Shown: positions 26,110-34,406, counted from the stretch's first letter. The stretch: 44,098 nt of DNA from an uncultured Flavobacteriaceae bacterium (GCA_913045325.1 CAJWPZ010000013.1:1-44098), one strand, 5' to 3'. The notes: generated by a model from the sequence alone, not told the origin. Made by a program: numbers and translations.

Positions 26110-26691
26110 TTATCCATGAATACTTTCGTTTTTGCTTAAATCTTTCATGACTTGCGCTTCAAAACTTAGTAATTCTTGCCACTTGCTGTCTACTTCTTTA
26201 CGGTCTCCATATTGCCTAGCAAAACCTAAAAACATGGTGTAATGATTTGCTTCGCTAACCATAAGGTTATGATAAAAATCTGCTAATTCTGGATCTTCTA
26301 ACTCTTCACTCAGTAGCCTGAAACGCTCACAGCTTCTTGCCTCTATTAGTGCAGCATATAATAGTCTGTGAACTAGTTGGGTTGTTCTACTGCCACCTTT
26401 TGGAAAGAATTTTAAAATCTCCAGTACATACCTATCTTTGCGATCACGGCCCAAAGTCCAGCCACGTGCTATGATTTTATCATGCACTAGCTTGAAGTGA
26501 CTTATCTCCTCTTTTACAAGCGCCACCATTTGCTGAACCAGCTCTGTGTACTCAGGAAAAGAAACAATTAACGAGATAGCAGTTGATGTTGCTTTTTGTT
26601 CGCAATAGGCGTGATCTGTTAGTATTTCTTCAATATTTTTCTCGACAATATCTACCCATCTAGGGTCTGTAGGTAATTTTAACCCTAGCAT
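26110..26691 (-). CDS. miaE: tRNA-(ms2io6A)-hydroxylase
   Basis: 193 residues from the ATG at 26691, which gives the usual N-terminus MLGLKLPTDPRW; a start 10 codons upstream (26721) is also open. MiaE is a ferritin-like di-iron monooxygenase that hydroxylates the isopentenyl group of ms2i6A37 in tRNA. The paired carboxylate/His ligands are visible in DHAYCEQKA, KEEISHFKLVH, EARSCERF and SEANHYTMF. It lies just behind dnaX (9 bases to the earlier start, 39 to the chosen one), so co-transcription is likely. It converges with ppx across a 30-base gap without an obvious terminator. Confidence 0.92.
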   Translation of the reverse strand: MLGLKLPTDPRWVDIVEKNIEEILTDHAYCEQKATSTAISLIVSFPEYTELVQQMVALVKEEISHFKLVHDKIIARGWTLGRDRKDRYVLEILKFFPKGGSRTTQLVHRLLYAALIEARSCERFRLLSEELEDPELADFYHNLMVSEANHYTMFLGFARQYGDRKEVDSKWQELLSFEAQVMKDLSKNESIHG

Positions 26692-26730
26692 TTTAATTGG
26701 ATTTTGCTTTTTTGAATTCATAGCACTACT

Positions 26731-28488
26731 TTAAATATCTAGTTCAAAGGCTCTTCTAAGGGCTTCTAGATTAGGGTTTTTCTCCACTAGTTTTTCATAC
26801 TTTTCTTTATCTGTGTACGCATAGCGTTTTACTTGCAGTTCATTTACTTCTATTACAAGATCCACATTGTAATTTTGAAGTTCTTTACGCATATAGGTTA
26901 ACAGGTCAAACTTATCTCTTTCTACCTCAAGTTTGATGGTTTGGTTTGGAAACTCAAGATGAATCATACCGTCTTTTAAGGTAGGGACATTCATGGTAAG
27001 GTGAGACAGAAAATTATATTTCCCCTGGCCCTTAACAATCTCTGTGTAGGCATTCCAGTGCTCAATCATTTGCTGCTGAGTAAAATCTTCTGTAGGAAGG
27101 TTTTCTTTCTTAGGGCTTCTATCACTTATTTCTTTAGCGAGTTGTTGCTTTTTTTGTATGCTCTTTAATGATAAGGCCGAAACTCTTTTTTTGGACGTAC
27201 TCTCTTGATTAATTACTTGCGGCTTGTGAGCGTGTTCTTGGCTATCTGGTTGGGTAGAAGATAGGTCTTTGTTTGGCGCTACTGTTTTTTCTGTTTCAAT
27301 AGCGGGGGTTGTGAGCTCTGGTGTTTGTTCAGGTCTGTCTAGTTTTTCTTGAACTTGTCCTGGTGTTTCTTTAAAATGTGCTGGAGGAAGCACAAAACGC
27401 TGGTTTAACTTATTGGGCTTTTTTTTTTCTCCCTGCGCAGTGAGAGAGCTAAGTTGCATTAGGCATAATTCTACAAGTAACCTTTGGTTGCGACTTGTTT
27501 TAAACTTCAAATCACAAGAATTTGCAATATCGAGCGCCTCCATTAAAAATTCGTGAGGTGTTTTTTGTGATTGCTCTAGGTACATTTTCTTTACTTGATC
27601 ACCTACCTCTAGAAGGGAGATGGTTTGTTGATTTTTACAAACCAATAAGTCTCTAAAGTGAGAGGCAAGGCCCATAATAAAATGATGCCCGTCAAACCCT
27701 TTGCTTAAAATTTCATTGTAGGCTAACAATACTTGTGGAATATCATTTTGGATCACAAGATCTGTGATATTAAAATAATAGGTATAATCTAATACATTTA
27801 GATTTTCTGTCACAGCCTCACGGGTAAGATTTTCTCCAGAGAAACTAACCACTCTATCAAAAATAGAGAGCGCATCTCTTAAAGCTCCATCTGCTTTTTG
27901 AGCGATAACATGCAGGGCATCATCTTGGGCTGATATATTTTCTTGTTGTGCAACAGATGCAAGGTGTCCTTTGATATCTTGTACTGTAATACGTCTAAAA
28001 TCAAAAATTTGACATCTTGATAATATCGTTGGTATGATTTTGTGTTTCTCTGTAGTCGCCAAAATAAAAATGGCATGCTTTGGAGGCTCTTCAAGGGTTT
28101 TTAAAAAAGCGTTGAATGCCGCAGATGATAACATGTGTACCTCATCTATAATATAGACCTTGTACTGTCCAACCTGCGGAGGAATACGTACTTGGTCAAT
28201 AAGATTTCTTATGTCATCAACAGAGTTGTTAGAGGCAGCATCTAATTCAAAGATGTTAAACGCAAAATCCTCGTCCTGTTTATGGTTTCCGTCTTGGTTT
28301 ATTTTTTTTGCCAAAATACGGGCACAAGTAGTTTTACCAACCCCTCTTGGTCCTGTAAATAAAAGTGCTTGTGCTAGGTGATTGTTTTCTATAGCATTCT
28401 CTAGAGTATTAGTAATAGCCTGCTGGCCTACAACATCTTTAAATGTTGTGGGTCTGTACTTTCTAGCCGATACAATAAATGGTTCCAT
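26731..28488 (-). CDS. dnaX: DNA polymerase III subunit tau/gamma
   Basis: 585 residues. DnaX is the motor of the clamp loader; full-length tau also holds polymerase cores and the helicase together. The AAA+ module has Walker A GPRGVGKT at 46-53 and IIDEVHML at 113-120, with SRC-type arginine finger TILSRCQIF, then the collar domain to about residue 355. The linker is Lys/Pro/Gln-rich, and a C-terminal alpha-binding-like domain follows from about 455. The four-cysteine zinc module normally found after Walker A is absent: the segment reads KKINQDGNHKQDEDFAFN. An internal A10-G tract at codons 354-357 predicts a gamma-type short product (listed separately). The gene leads into miaE and is divergent from rnpB. 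Confidence 0.96.
   Translation of the reverse strand: MEPFIVSARKYRPTTFKDVVGQQAITNTLENAIENNHLAQALLFTGPRGVGKTTCARILAKKINQDGNHKQDEDFAFNIFELDAASNNSVDDIRNLIDQVRIPPQVGQYKVYIIDEVHMLSSAAFNAFLKTLEEPPKHAIFILATTEKHKIIPTILSRCQIFDFRRITVQDIKGHLASVAQQENISAQDDALHVIAQKADGALRDALSIFDRVVSFSGENLTREAVTENLNVLDYTYYFNITDLVIQNDIPQVLLAYNEILSKGFDGHHFIMGLASHFRDLLVCKNQQTISLLEVGDQVKKMYLEQSQKTPHEFLMEALDIANSCDLKFKTSRNQRLLVELCLMQLSSLTAQGEKKKPNKLNQRFVLPPAHFKETPGQVQEKLDRPEQTPELTTPAIETEKTVAPNKDLSSTQPDSQEHAHKPQVINQESTSKKRVSALSLKSIQKKQQLAKEISDRSPKKENLPTEDFTQQQMIEHWNAYTEIVKGQGKYNFLSHLTMNVPTLKDGMIHLEFPNQTIKLEVERDKFDLLTYMRKELQNYNVDLVIEVNELQVKRYAYTDKEKYEKLVEKNPNLEALRRAFELDI
27377..27394 (-). other. Hairpin downstream of the dnaX slip site
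   Basis: A perfect six-bp stem (TGTGCT / AGCACA) with a six-base loop, 23 bases downstream of the slippery heptamer on the dnaX strand. It could stimulate frameshifting, although the distance is longer than the usual five to nine bases. Confidence 0.35.
27410..27434 (-). other. dnaX: Predicted programmed -1 frameshift site in dnaX
   Basis: On the minus strand AGGGAG (27434-27429) is followed by ten A's (27428-27419) and G at 27418. Read in the dnaX frame this ends in A-AAA-AAG, the same heptamer and phase as the E. coli dnaX slip site. Codon 357 is the AAG. After a -1 slip the next codons are GCC, CAA and the stop TAA at 27412-27410, giving a product of about 359 residues that ends with the collar domain. 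The +1 frame also stops within five codons, so transcriptional slippage on the A tract would give a similar product. Confidence 0.7.
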
Positions 28489-28498
28489 AGTATAGAAA

Positions 28499-28506
28499 CA
28501 AATATA
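28499..28506 (-). promoter_or_regulatory. Candidate -7 box for dnaX
   Basis: The minus strand reads TATATTTG, a full consensus match, only 10 bases before the dnaX ATG; the leader would be about four to seven bases. No TTG is seen at the -33 position. Confidence 0.45.
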
Positions 28507-28572
28507 GGTAGGGGAGTTACTTAATTAAAAAAATAGCCCTTCTTATTTTACGATATTTATTAACAATAATGA

Positions 28573-28580
28573 TACTTTTG
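28573..28580 (+). promoter_or_regulatory. -7 box of the RNase P RNA gene
   Basis: TACTTTTG, a full TAnnTTTG match, four bases before the first base of the P1 helix, exactly where the start of the mature 5' end would be expected. The -33 region has no TTG. Confidence 0.6.
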
Positions 28581-28584
28581 CAAC

Positions 28585-28912
28585 AGCAGGTCGCCTTATC
28601 GCTTCAAACTTGTTTTGAAGAGGAAAGTCCGGGCACCATAGGGAAGTATAGCGGCTAACGGCCGTCATTTCTAATAGCTTTGCTAAAGGAAAGAGGACTA
28701 GTGCAACAGAAAGTATGTACAGGTTATGCTGTAGTGAAACCAGGTAAACTCTATACGGTGAAATGCCACGTATACCAGCAATTAAGGGTTCCCGCCCATG
28801 CTGGAGGGTGGGCAGATGGAGTGTATCTGTAAAGATGCACCTAGATAAATGATGAGGAATTTTTGGCATAAGCCAAATTGAACAGAACCCGGCTTATAGA
28901 CCTGCTTTTTTT
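28585..28912 (+). ncRNA. rnpB: RNase P RNA, bacterial class A
   Basis: The catalytic RNA of RNase P, which cuts the 5' leader from tRNA precursors. P1 is formed by AGCAGGTC (28585-28592) and GACCTGCT (28899-28906). The conserved GAGGAAAGTCCGGGC of the P4 strand lies at 28620-28634 and the matching ACAGAACCCGGCTTA at 28882-28896; GGTGAAATG and the AAGGGT region are also recognisable. About 322 bases from P1 to P1 is normal for class A. A run of T's (28906-28912) directly after P1 acts as the terminator. The P protein gene is not in the window. It is divergent from dnaX and converges with a small unknown gene. Confidence 0.95.
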
Positions 28913-29282
28913 ATATTTTGGACGAGATATACGCTACAGCCTCCTCCAAGGTGTAAAATGCCTCTAGATCTTTGTAGAAGGTTTTTTCAAACTGTGCGTT
29001 ATTGTAACTGGCCTCTTCATGACACAGTATTGCCATAGCCTTTAAGCGCTTGTATTTACTTGATTCTAAATAACAGGTAGGATTAACAGTGTAATCATTC
29101 ACTCTATTGGCAATTAATCCAAAGTCTTTGTTTGGAAATTGATTTTCGAACACCTGATATATAATTTCTAATTCATTAGTATCAAACACAACCCCCTCTT
29201 TAATTGTTGTAATTAAAAAACTAGGATATACTTCAATAGACACAAAATCTAATTCTATAATTTTAAGGAGTTGGCTTTGCAT
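28911..29282 (-). CDS. Small protein of unknown function, STAS-like
   Basis: 123 residues, no signal peptide. The N-terminal strands (LDFVSIEVYPSFLITTIK), the helix NELEIIYQVFENQF, and DFGLIANRVNDYTVNP followed by C-terminal helices recall the SpoIIAA/STAS-like alpha/beta fold seen in small flavobacterial proteins. No functional motif can be named. Its stop codon overlaps the T run that terminates rnpB, so the two convergent genes share their ends. It lies 92 bases downstream of rsmD on the same strand and may be a read-through member of that group or have its own promoter in the AT-rich gap. Confidence 0.7.
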   Translation of the reverse strand: MQSQLLKIIELDFVSIEVYPSFLITTIKEGVVFDTNELEIIYQVFENQFPNKDFGLIANRVNDYTVNPTCYLESSKYKRLKAMAILCHEEASYNNAQFEKTFYKDLEAFYTLEEAVAYISSKI

Positions 29283-29374
29283 GTTCAGGTAACTATTACT
29301 TTAGGTGTAAGTTGCTGTTGAATTAGAAAATTAAATAAAAATCAGAAAATTTTTAGTAAAAATAAAATATAATT

Positions 29375-29908
29375 TTATTGAAAAAAACTGAAGACAGAAC
29401 CTCCATATCTTCTTGACTCAGAAAAACGATCAAAGCCAGACACATCTGTATGCTTTGAGTGTTCTAAAATAAAAACACCTTCTATAGCTACAAGACCGTT
29501 TTTGAAAGATTCGGTAATCATTTGCTCTAGTTGCTGAAGGGTAAAATCATAAGGAGGGTCTGCAAAAATGATATCAAAAGACCTTGAAGGCATTTTTGTA
29601 TACTTAAAAATATCAGCTTTGATGGCATGAATGTTATAGTCTAACTCTTCAGAGATTTTAGAAATATATTTGATGCACCCAAAATGACTGTCTACCGAGG
29701 TGATATCTTTGCAACCTCTGGAGGCAAACTCATAGCTAATATTTCCTGTACCCGAGAATAAGTCTAATAATGAGATGTCTTGAAACATCCACCTGTGGTT
29801 TAAAATATTAAACAATCCTTCTTTAGCAAAATCTGTGGTAGGACGTACCGGCAATGACTTTGGAGCCATCAGACGTTTCCCTTTATGTAAACCTGAAATG
29901 ATACGCAT
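29375..29908 (-). CDS. rsmD: 16S rRNA (guanine-966-N2)-methyltransferase
   Basis: 177 residues, normal for RsmD. The start MRIISGLHKGKRL is typical. The SAM-binding motif I is DLFSGTGNISYE (about 49-60) and the N6/N2-methylase motif is DPPY at 117-120. It methylates G966 of 16S rRNA in assembling 30S subunits. The start is two bases after the stop of the DUF3822 gene, so the two are translated from one message; the pair is a familiar neighbourhood in Bacteroidetes. Confidence 0.95.
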   Translation of the reverse strand: MRIISGLHKGKRLMAPKSLPVRPTTDFAKEGLFNILNHRWMFQDISLLDLFSGTGNISYEFASRGCKDITSVDSHFGCIKYISKISEELDYNIHAIKADIFKYTKMPSRSFDIIFADPPYDFTLQQLEQMITESFKNGLVAIEGVFILEHSKHTDVSGFDRFSESRRYGGSVFSFFQ

Positions 29909-29910
29909 TG

Positions 29911-30729
29911 TTAAATATTAGATATAATATATTGTTGGTGCTTTGGTGTGTCTTTAATTATCACCCCTTTGTTGTTTGGCTCAAAATTGATATGTCTTAC
30001 ATAGGTGTATAATAGTGCATATAAAGAATCATCTTTTGCAATAAGCCCACTTAATGTTATGGTGTCTGTTTCTGTTTTAAGTCCTAATTGTTCATAGCAA
30101 AAAAGGATGTAGTATATAAAATCTTCAGAAGTTTTATAGCTGTAGGTGTTACACAGTTGCAATTTGTTGTTTGTACTCACAATACAGGTGAAACTATCTT
30201 TAAACACATGTACATGTATTTTTGCCACCTCTGGCTCACTTGGGCTATTTAAAATAGTATCCAATAATTTTGTCGTAGCGTGGTAGTAAGAAAATTCCCC
30301 ATAGGTATCAAAAAAGAAATTATTGATATTTATATATGGTGCATATACAGTAATAATATCTTGGGCGTGTACCTGATCAAAGGCTATAAAATCTGTGGCA
30401 AGTATTTTGGAGTTAAACTTTAAATACTCCGCTGCTTTTTGAGAATCAAAAAGTGATTTGGGCACGCTTGTGACCATATCATTACAGTGTATTAAAACCA
30501 CATGATCAAAATTTTGTTTAAGCTCAGAGGTGTCGTTAATTTTTTGAGTAAGATGGGTGAGTAACTCTTCTGGTGTAGTAGCTTGGTCAAAGATAGTTTC
30601 ACAAAAAAAGAGAACTTCTTTAGTTTGGGTGTGGGTTATTAAAAAAGAATGTCCGGTCAATGCTAATTGAACGGACAGGCTTTGATGGGCAATAGGCCCT
30701 GTATTATTGTTTTGTTTGCTCAGCGTCAT
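29911..30729 (-). CDS. DUF3822 family protein
   Basis: 272 residues from the ATG at 30729; a start 10 codons upstream is open but would deepen the overlap with the previous gene. The protein resembles the DUF3822 family, found mainly in Bacteroidetes next to rsmD and thought to have an actin/PilM-like (ASKHA) fold. Segments such as HQSLSVQLALTGHSFLI and TDFIAFDQVHAQDIITVYA are typical. No catalytic function is known. Its start overlaps the end of the membrane-anchored gene by 26 bases, and rsmD follows after two bases, so the three are probably one transcription unit. Confidence 0.8.
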   Translation of the reverse strand: MTLSKQNNNTGPIAHQSLSVQLALTGHSFLITHTQTKEVLFFCETIFDQATTPEELLTHLTQKINDTSELKQNFDHVVLIHCNDMVTSVPKSLFDSQKAAEYLKFNSKILATDFIAFDQVHAQDIITVYAPYININNFFFDTYGEFSYYHATTKLLDTILNSPSEPEVAKIHVHVFKDSFTCIVSTNNKLQLCNTYSYKTSEDFIYYILFCYEQLGLKTETDTITLSGLIAKDDSLYALLYTYVRHINFEPNNKGVIIKDTPKHQQYIISNI

Positions 30730-31399
30730 ATATTTTTGGCCAATTACCAGAGGTATCAACCTCCTCTAGAGATCCAACTTTAACAAAGGCGCCATTTACA
30801 CCCTCAACAGAGACAACCTGCTCTTCTTGGTTGATTAAATCTTTATCCAAACCTTCTAAAATGATTTTCTTACTAATTCTAGCTACAAAAGCAGAGTAGG
30901 CTTTCTCATTTTTTCTTCCTTGATTTTTAATAACTTCTCCGGCTACAAGCTCTATAGTTCCTGTAATGCCCTCTTGCTGTAGTGGTAAATTCATCATTGT
31001 TTTGTAACGATCTGTACCTCCAAATATAGAATCTCTAACAGCTGTAAAGCCTAAAGTATCTAATAATACAGCCTCTAGAATATATCCTCCTGTTTTTGCA
31101 TCAAGGCCATAGGCTTTATTTTTCTTCTCATCTGCATAACTTGTGTCACGCCTTTGAACGTTTGCAAACTGGGCAGTATCTAAAAAACGAACCAAGCTGT
31201 CAAAGCTACCTGTAAATTTCCCTGTAATTTCTTTGTGTGCTAGTTCTGCGGCACGAACATCTTTTAAGTTTTTAATTACTTTGGCATAACGTGCGTCACG
31301 TTTTTCATTAAATTCTACAGGTCCGATAATGGCGCTGTATAATTTCCACCCTAAAAAGATAATGAGTACCCAAAGAACAAGTTGTATTATTAATTTCAT
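30704..31399 (-). CDS. Membrane-anchored protein of unknown function
   Basis: 231 residues. A single N-terminal membrane helix (residues 3-25, MKLIIQLVLWVLIIFLGWKL) is followed by a charged, helical stretch (about 30-60) and a mixed alpha/beta domain. There is no signal cleavage site, so it is likely an inner-membrane protein with its bulk outside or inside the membrane, topology uncertain. The helix resembles an ORF upstream of yebC (see findings). It heads the run to DUF3822 and rsmD, with a TAnnTTTG box upstream. I do not recognise a function. Confidence 0.75.
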   Translation of the reverse strand: MKLIIQLVLWVLIIFLGWKLYSAIIGPVEFNEKRDARYAKVIKNLKDVRAAELAHKEITGKFTGSFDSLVRFLDTAQFANVQRRDTSYADEKKNKAYGLDAKTGGYILEAVLLDTLGFTAVRDSIFGGTDRYKTMMNLPLQQEGITGTIELVAGEVIKNQGRKNEKAYSAFVARISKKIILEGLDKDLINQEEQVVSVEGVNGAFVKVGSLEEVDTSGNWPKIYDAEQTKQ

Positions 31400-31442
31400 T
31401 GTAAAGAAAAATTTAGGTTTTTTAGAATTACTAGGTCTATCG

Positions 31443-31450
31443 CAAATCTA
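31443..31450 (-). promoter_or_regulatory. Candidate -7 box for the DUF3822-rsmD unit
   Basis: The minus strand reads TAGATTTG, a full TAnnTTTG match, 43 bases before the ATG at 31399. No TTG at the expected -33 position. Confidence 0.4.
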
Positions 31451-31523
31451 CAATTTTTTTTTGTTCGTAAAAGTATATTCTTAAAAATAATGGCATCTTT
31501 AAGGCTTCTAAGAAACCTCTTTT

Positions 31524-32954
31524 ATGGATGTATCACAATTTTATAGTTTACTGAAAAGCGATTTTCCGCATAACACTACTGCAAAACAGGATATTGCATT
31601 GCATTTGCTGTCTAAATTTGTGCTCAATGATAAAAAAAACGAGGTTTTTTTACTCAAAGGATATGCCGGAACTGGTAAAACAACCATTACCGGAACCATT
31701 GTCAAGAACCTTAGTAAAGCAAAAATGACCTCGGTGCTATTGGCACCAACAGGAAGAGCTGCCAAGGTAATTAGTAACTATGCTGGTAAAGAAGCCTTCA
31801 CCATTCATAGAAAAATATACTATCCCAAACCAAAAAAAGGAGGTGGGGTTTCTTTTACACTACAAAATAATAAGCACAGAAACACTATTTTTATGGTGGA
31901 TGAAGCTTCTATGATTCCAGATATCAATCAAGACGCTAAGCTTTTTGAAAACGGTTCTTTACTCGATGATTTATTACAATTTATATACAGTGGTGATAAC
32001 TGTAAGCTACTGCTTATTGGAGATACTGCTCAATTACCTCCTGTAAAACTAGATGTAAGCCCAGCGCTGGATGCACGTATATTAGAAAATCAATTCAACA
32101 AACATGTTATAGAGATAGAACTGGATGATGTGGTACGCCAGCAGCAGCATAGCGGTATCTTATGGAATGCAACCAAGTTAAGAGAAACTCTAAATGAAGG
32201 TATTTACGATCGTTTTAAATTTTCTAATCAAGAGTTTGCAGATGTAGTGAAGCCTCAAGATGGGATGGAAATTATGGATGCACTAGAAGAGCATTATAAT
32301 AATGAAGACAATGACAATACAGTGCTTATAGTAAGATCCAACAAACGCGCAAATTTATACAACCAAAGCATACGCACTCGTATTTTGTTTCAAGAAGATG
32401 AGCTTTCTGCGGGAGACAGATTAATGGTAGTAAAAAATAACTATTATTGGGTTTCCAATGAAAGTGATGCAGGATTTATAGCAAATGGAGATATATTACA
32501 AGTCCTAGAAATTTTTAGATTTGTTGATCTATACGGTTTTCGTTTTGCAGAGGTAAAGGTACAGTTAGCAGATTATCCAAAAATGAAAGCTTTTGAAACT
32601 GTACTGCTTTTAAACACACTAACTTCTGAAACTCCCTCACTAACCTATGATGATTCTAACCGTCTGTATCAAGAGGTGATGAAAGATTACGCACATGAGA
32701 GTTCTAAATTCAAAAAATTTCAAGCAGTTAAAAAAAATAGATATTTTAATGCCCTTCAAGTAAAGTTCTCTTATGCAATTACATGCCATAAAAGCCAAGG
32801 GGGGCAGTGGCAAAACGTATTTGTTGAACAGCCCTATTTGCCAAGTGGTGTAGATAAAGATTACCTTCGTTGGTTGTATACGGCTATCACAAGAGCACAA
32901 GAAAGATTATATTTGATTGGTTTTAAAGAAGATTTTTTTGAACAAGATGCTTAA
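31524..32954 (+). CDS. RecD-like superfamily 1 DNA helicase
   Basis: 476 residues. All SF1B helicase motifs are visible: Walker A GYAGTGKT at 46-53, Walker B FMVDEASM, motif III LLIGDTAQLPPV, the UvrD_C_2-type motif V ITCHKSQGGQW and motif VI YTAITRAQERLYLI. The size and order fit the stand-alone AAA_30 / RecD-like helicases (distinct from the RecBCD subunit), which are ATP-dependent 5'-3' helicases; no nuclease domain is present. Divergent from the DUF3822 unit and about 90 bases ahead of kdsB. Its exact role in repair is unknown. Confidence 0.9.
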   Translation: MDVSQFYSLLKSDFPHNTTAKQDIALHLLSKFVLNDKKNEVFLLKGYAGTGKTTITGTIVKNLSKAKMTSVLLAPTGRAAKVISNYAGKEAFTIHRKIYYPKPKKGGGVSFTLQNNKHRNTIFMVDEASMIPDINQDAKLFENGSLLDDLLQFIYSGDNCKLLLIGDTAQLPPVKLDVSPALDARILENQFNKHVIEIELDDVVRQQQHSGILWNATKLRETLNEGIYDRFKFSNQEFADVVKPQDGMEIMDALEEHYNNEDNDNTVLIVRSNKRANLYNQSIRTRILFQEDELSAGDRLMVVKNNYYWVSNESDAGFIANGDILQVLEIFRFVDLYGFRFAEVKVQLADYPKMKAFETVLLLNTLTSETPSLTYDDSNRLYQEVMKDYAHESSKFKKFQAVKKNRYFNALQVKFSYAITCHKSQGGQWQNVFVEQPYLPSGVDKDYLRWLYTAITRAQERLYLIGFKEDFFEQDA

Positions 32955-32981
32955 TGTTATTCTCCAATGTGCGTTAATACG

Positions 32982-32989
32982 TATTTTTG
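32982..32989 (+). promoter_or_regulatory. Candidate -7 box for kdsB
   Basis: TATTTTTG, a full TAnnTTTG match, 52 bases before the kdsB ATG; the -33 position is not a clear TTG. Confidence 0.45.
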
Positions 32990-33041
32990 TGTAACCGATA
33001 TATTAAAAACTAATAAACTCTAAAGTACGCTTTATACTAGT

Positions 33042-33782
33042 ATGAAAATAATAGCAATGATACCGGCACGTTTTGACGCCTCTCGTTTTCCTGGAAAATT
33101 GATGCATGATTTAGGTGGTCAAACTGTGATTTTGCGTACCTACCAGGCAACTGTTGCCACAGGGCTTTTTGAGGATGTTTTTGTAGTCACTGATAGTGCT
33201 ATTATTTTTAAAGAAATTACAAGCCATGGAGGTAAAGCCATCATGAGTATTAAGGATCATCAGTGCGGCAGTGACCGAATAGCAGAAGCTATTGCCCAAA
33301 TGGATATTGATATAGTTGTAAATGTGCAAGGAGATGAACCTTTTACAAATAAAGAAGTGCTGGTGACGCTCTTAGAAGTTTTTAAAGCTAAGGATGCCTC
33401 AAAAATAGATGTAGCCTCTTTGATGGTTAAAATCACAGATTTAGATGAGATTAATAATCCTAATTGCGTAAAGGTTATTGTTAATAAAGAGAATTTTGCT
33501 CAGTATTTTTCTAGAGCACCCATACCATACCCTGGTGATGCAGATCTGGCAACAAGTTACTTTAAACACAAAGGTATTTATGCCTTTACAAAGCAGGCGC
33601 TGTTAGATTTTTATCATTTGCCAATGGGCACTCTAGAGGCTATCGAGAAAATTGAATGCCTCCGGTATCTAGAATATGGTAAAAATATCAAAATGGCAGA
33701 GACGACCCTTCAAGGAGTTGGCATTGATACCCCTGAAGACCTAATCAAGGCAAATACTATTTTAAAGAATAAACAACACTAG
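33042..33782 (+). CDS. kdsB: 3-deoxy-manno-octulosonate cytidylyltransferase
   Basis: 246 residues. KdsB activates Kdo with CTP to CMP-Kdo for attachment to lipid A, so the organism makes Kdo-type lipopolysaccharide. The nucleotide-binding start [15 protein letters not shown], the [12 protein letters not shown] segment, and NVQGDEPF near 93-100 are intact. It is followed after 63 bases by an acyltransferase gene on the same strand; a second envelope-lipid enzyme in this position suggests a shared transcript. Confidence 0.96.
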   Translation: MKIIAMIPARFDASRFPGKLMHDLGGQTVILRTYQATVATGLFEDVFVVTDSAIIFKEITSHGGKAIMSIKDHQCGSDRIAEAIAQMDIDIVVNVQGDEPFTNKEVLVTLLEVFKAKDASKIDVASLMVKITDLDEINNPNCVKVIVNKENFAQYFSRAPIPYPGDADLATSYFKHKGIYAFTKQALLDFYHLPMGTLEAIEKIECLRYLEYGKNIKMAETTLQGVGIDTPEDLIKANTILKNKQH

Positions 33783-33845
33783 AGTTGTGTTGTCTTAGAA
33801 TACGAGTACCATCATAATTTAGCAAAACAATCCAAGCAACACTTC

Positions 33846-34382
33846 ATGGGATTAACAAAATATATATACTATAACTTACTTGGCTGGAAAATAGAGGGTG
33901 GTTTTGACCGCTCAATAAAAAAATCTGTCCTAATTATTGCTCCTCACACCAGTAATATGGATTTTTTATTGTCTGTAATGGCAAGACGTGTTTTGAAGCT
34001 GCAAATCAATTTTGTAGGTAAAAAAGAGTTGTTTAATCCTCTATGGGGATGGTATTTTAAATGGATGGGTGGCGCTGCTTTGAATAGAAATAAGTCAGAG
34101 AATAAAGTGCAAGCCATTGCAAATGTGTTTTCCAGGCATCAAGAATTTAGGTTAGCTATTGCTCCAGAAGGCACTCGAAAAAAAGTAAGCACTTGGAAAA
34201 CGGGATATTATTACATAGCCCTTACCGCCAATGTGCCAATTATCTCTGTGCGTTTTGACTATCAAAATAAGGTGATGGGTATTAGTGAGCCTTTTTATCC
34301 TACTGGAGATATCAAGGTTGATGAGCTCAAATTAAAAACTTTTTATAAAGGCATAAAAGGCAAGGTGCCAGCTTGGAGTTAG
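33846..34382 (+). CDS. 1-acyl-glycerol-3-phosphate acyltransferase family protein
   Basis: 178 residues, a compact PlsC-type acyltransferase. The catalytic HX4D motif is HTSNMD in APHTSNMDF (about residues 38-43), the substrate motif is APEGTRKKVSTWKTG (about 104-118), and GWYFKWMGG matches block II. It transfers an acyl chain to a lyso-phospholipid or related acceptor at the inner membrane; the substrate is not determined by sequence, and it is shorter than E. coli PlsC. It lies just downstream of kdsB. Confidence 0.88.
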   Translation: MGLTKYIYYNLLGWKIEGGFDRSIKKSVLIIAPHTSNMDFLLSVMARRVLKLQINFVGKKELFNPLWGWYFKWMGGAALNRNKSENKVQAIANVFSRHQEFRLAIAPEGTRKKVSTWKTGYYYIALTANVPIISVRFDYQNKVMGISEPFYPTGDIKVDELKLKTFYKGIKGKVPAWS

Positions 34383-34406
34383 TGGGAGTAAAGCTAGGCC
34401 TTTTTT

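Noticed and set aside
28543-28869. Minus-strand ORF of 108 codons
   Set aside because: It lies wholly across the RNase P RNA gene, which is supported by conserved sequence and P1 pairing; the ORF is chance.
33773-33793. Inverted repeat ACAACAC / GTGTTGT at the end of kdsB
   Set aside because: Seven-bp AT-rich stem with no T run; too weak for a terminator, and the acyltransferase gene probably follows on the same transcript.
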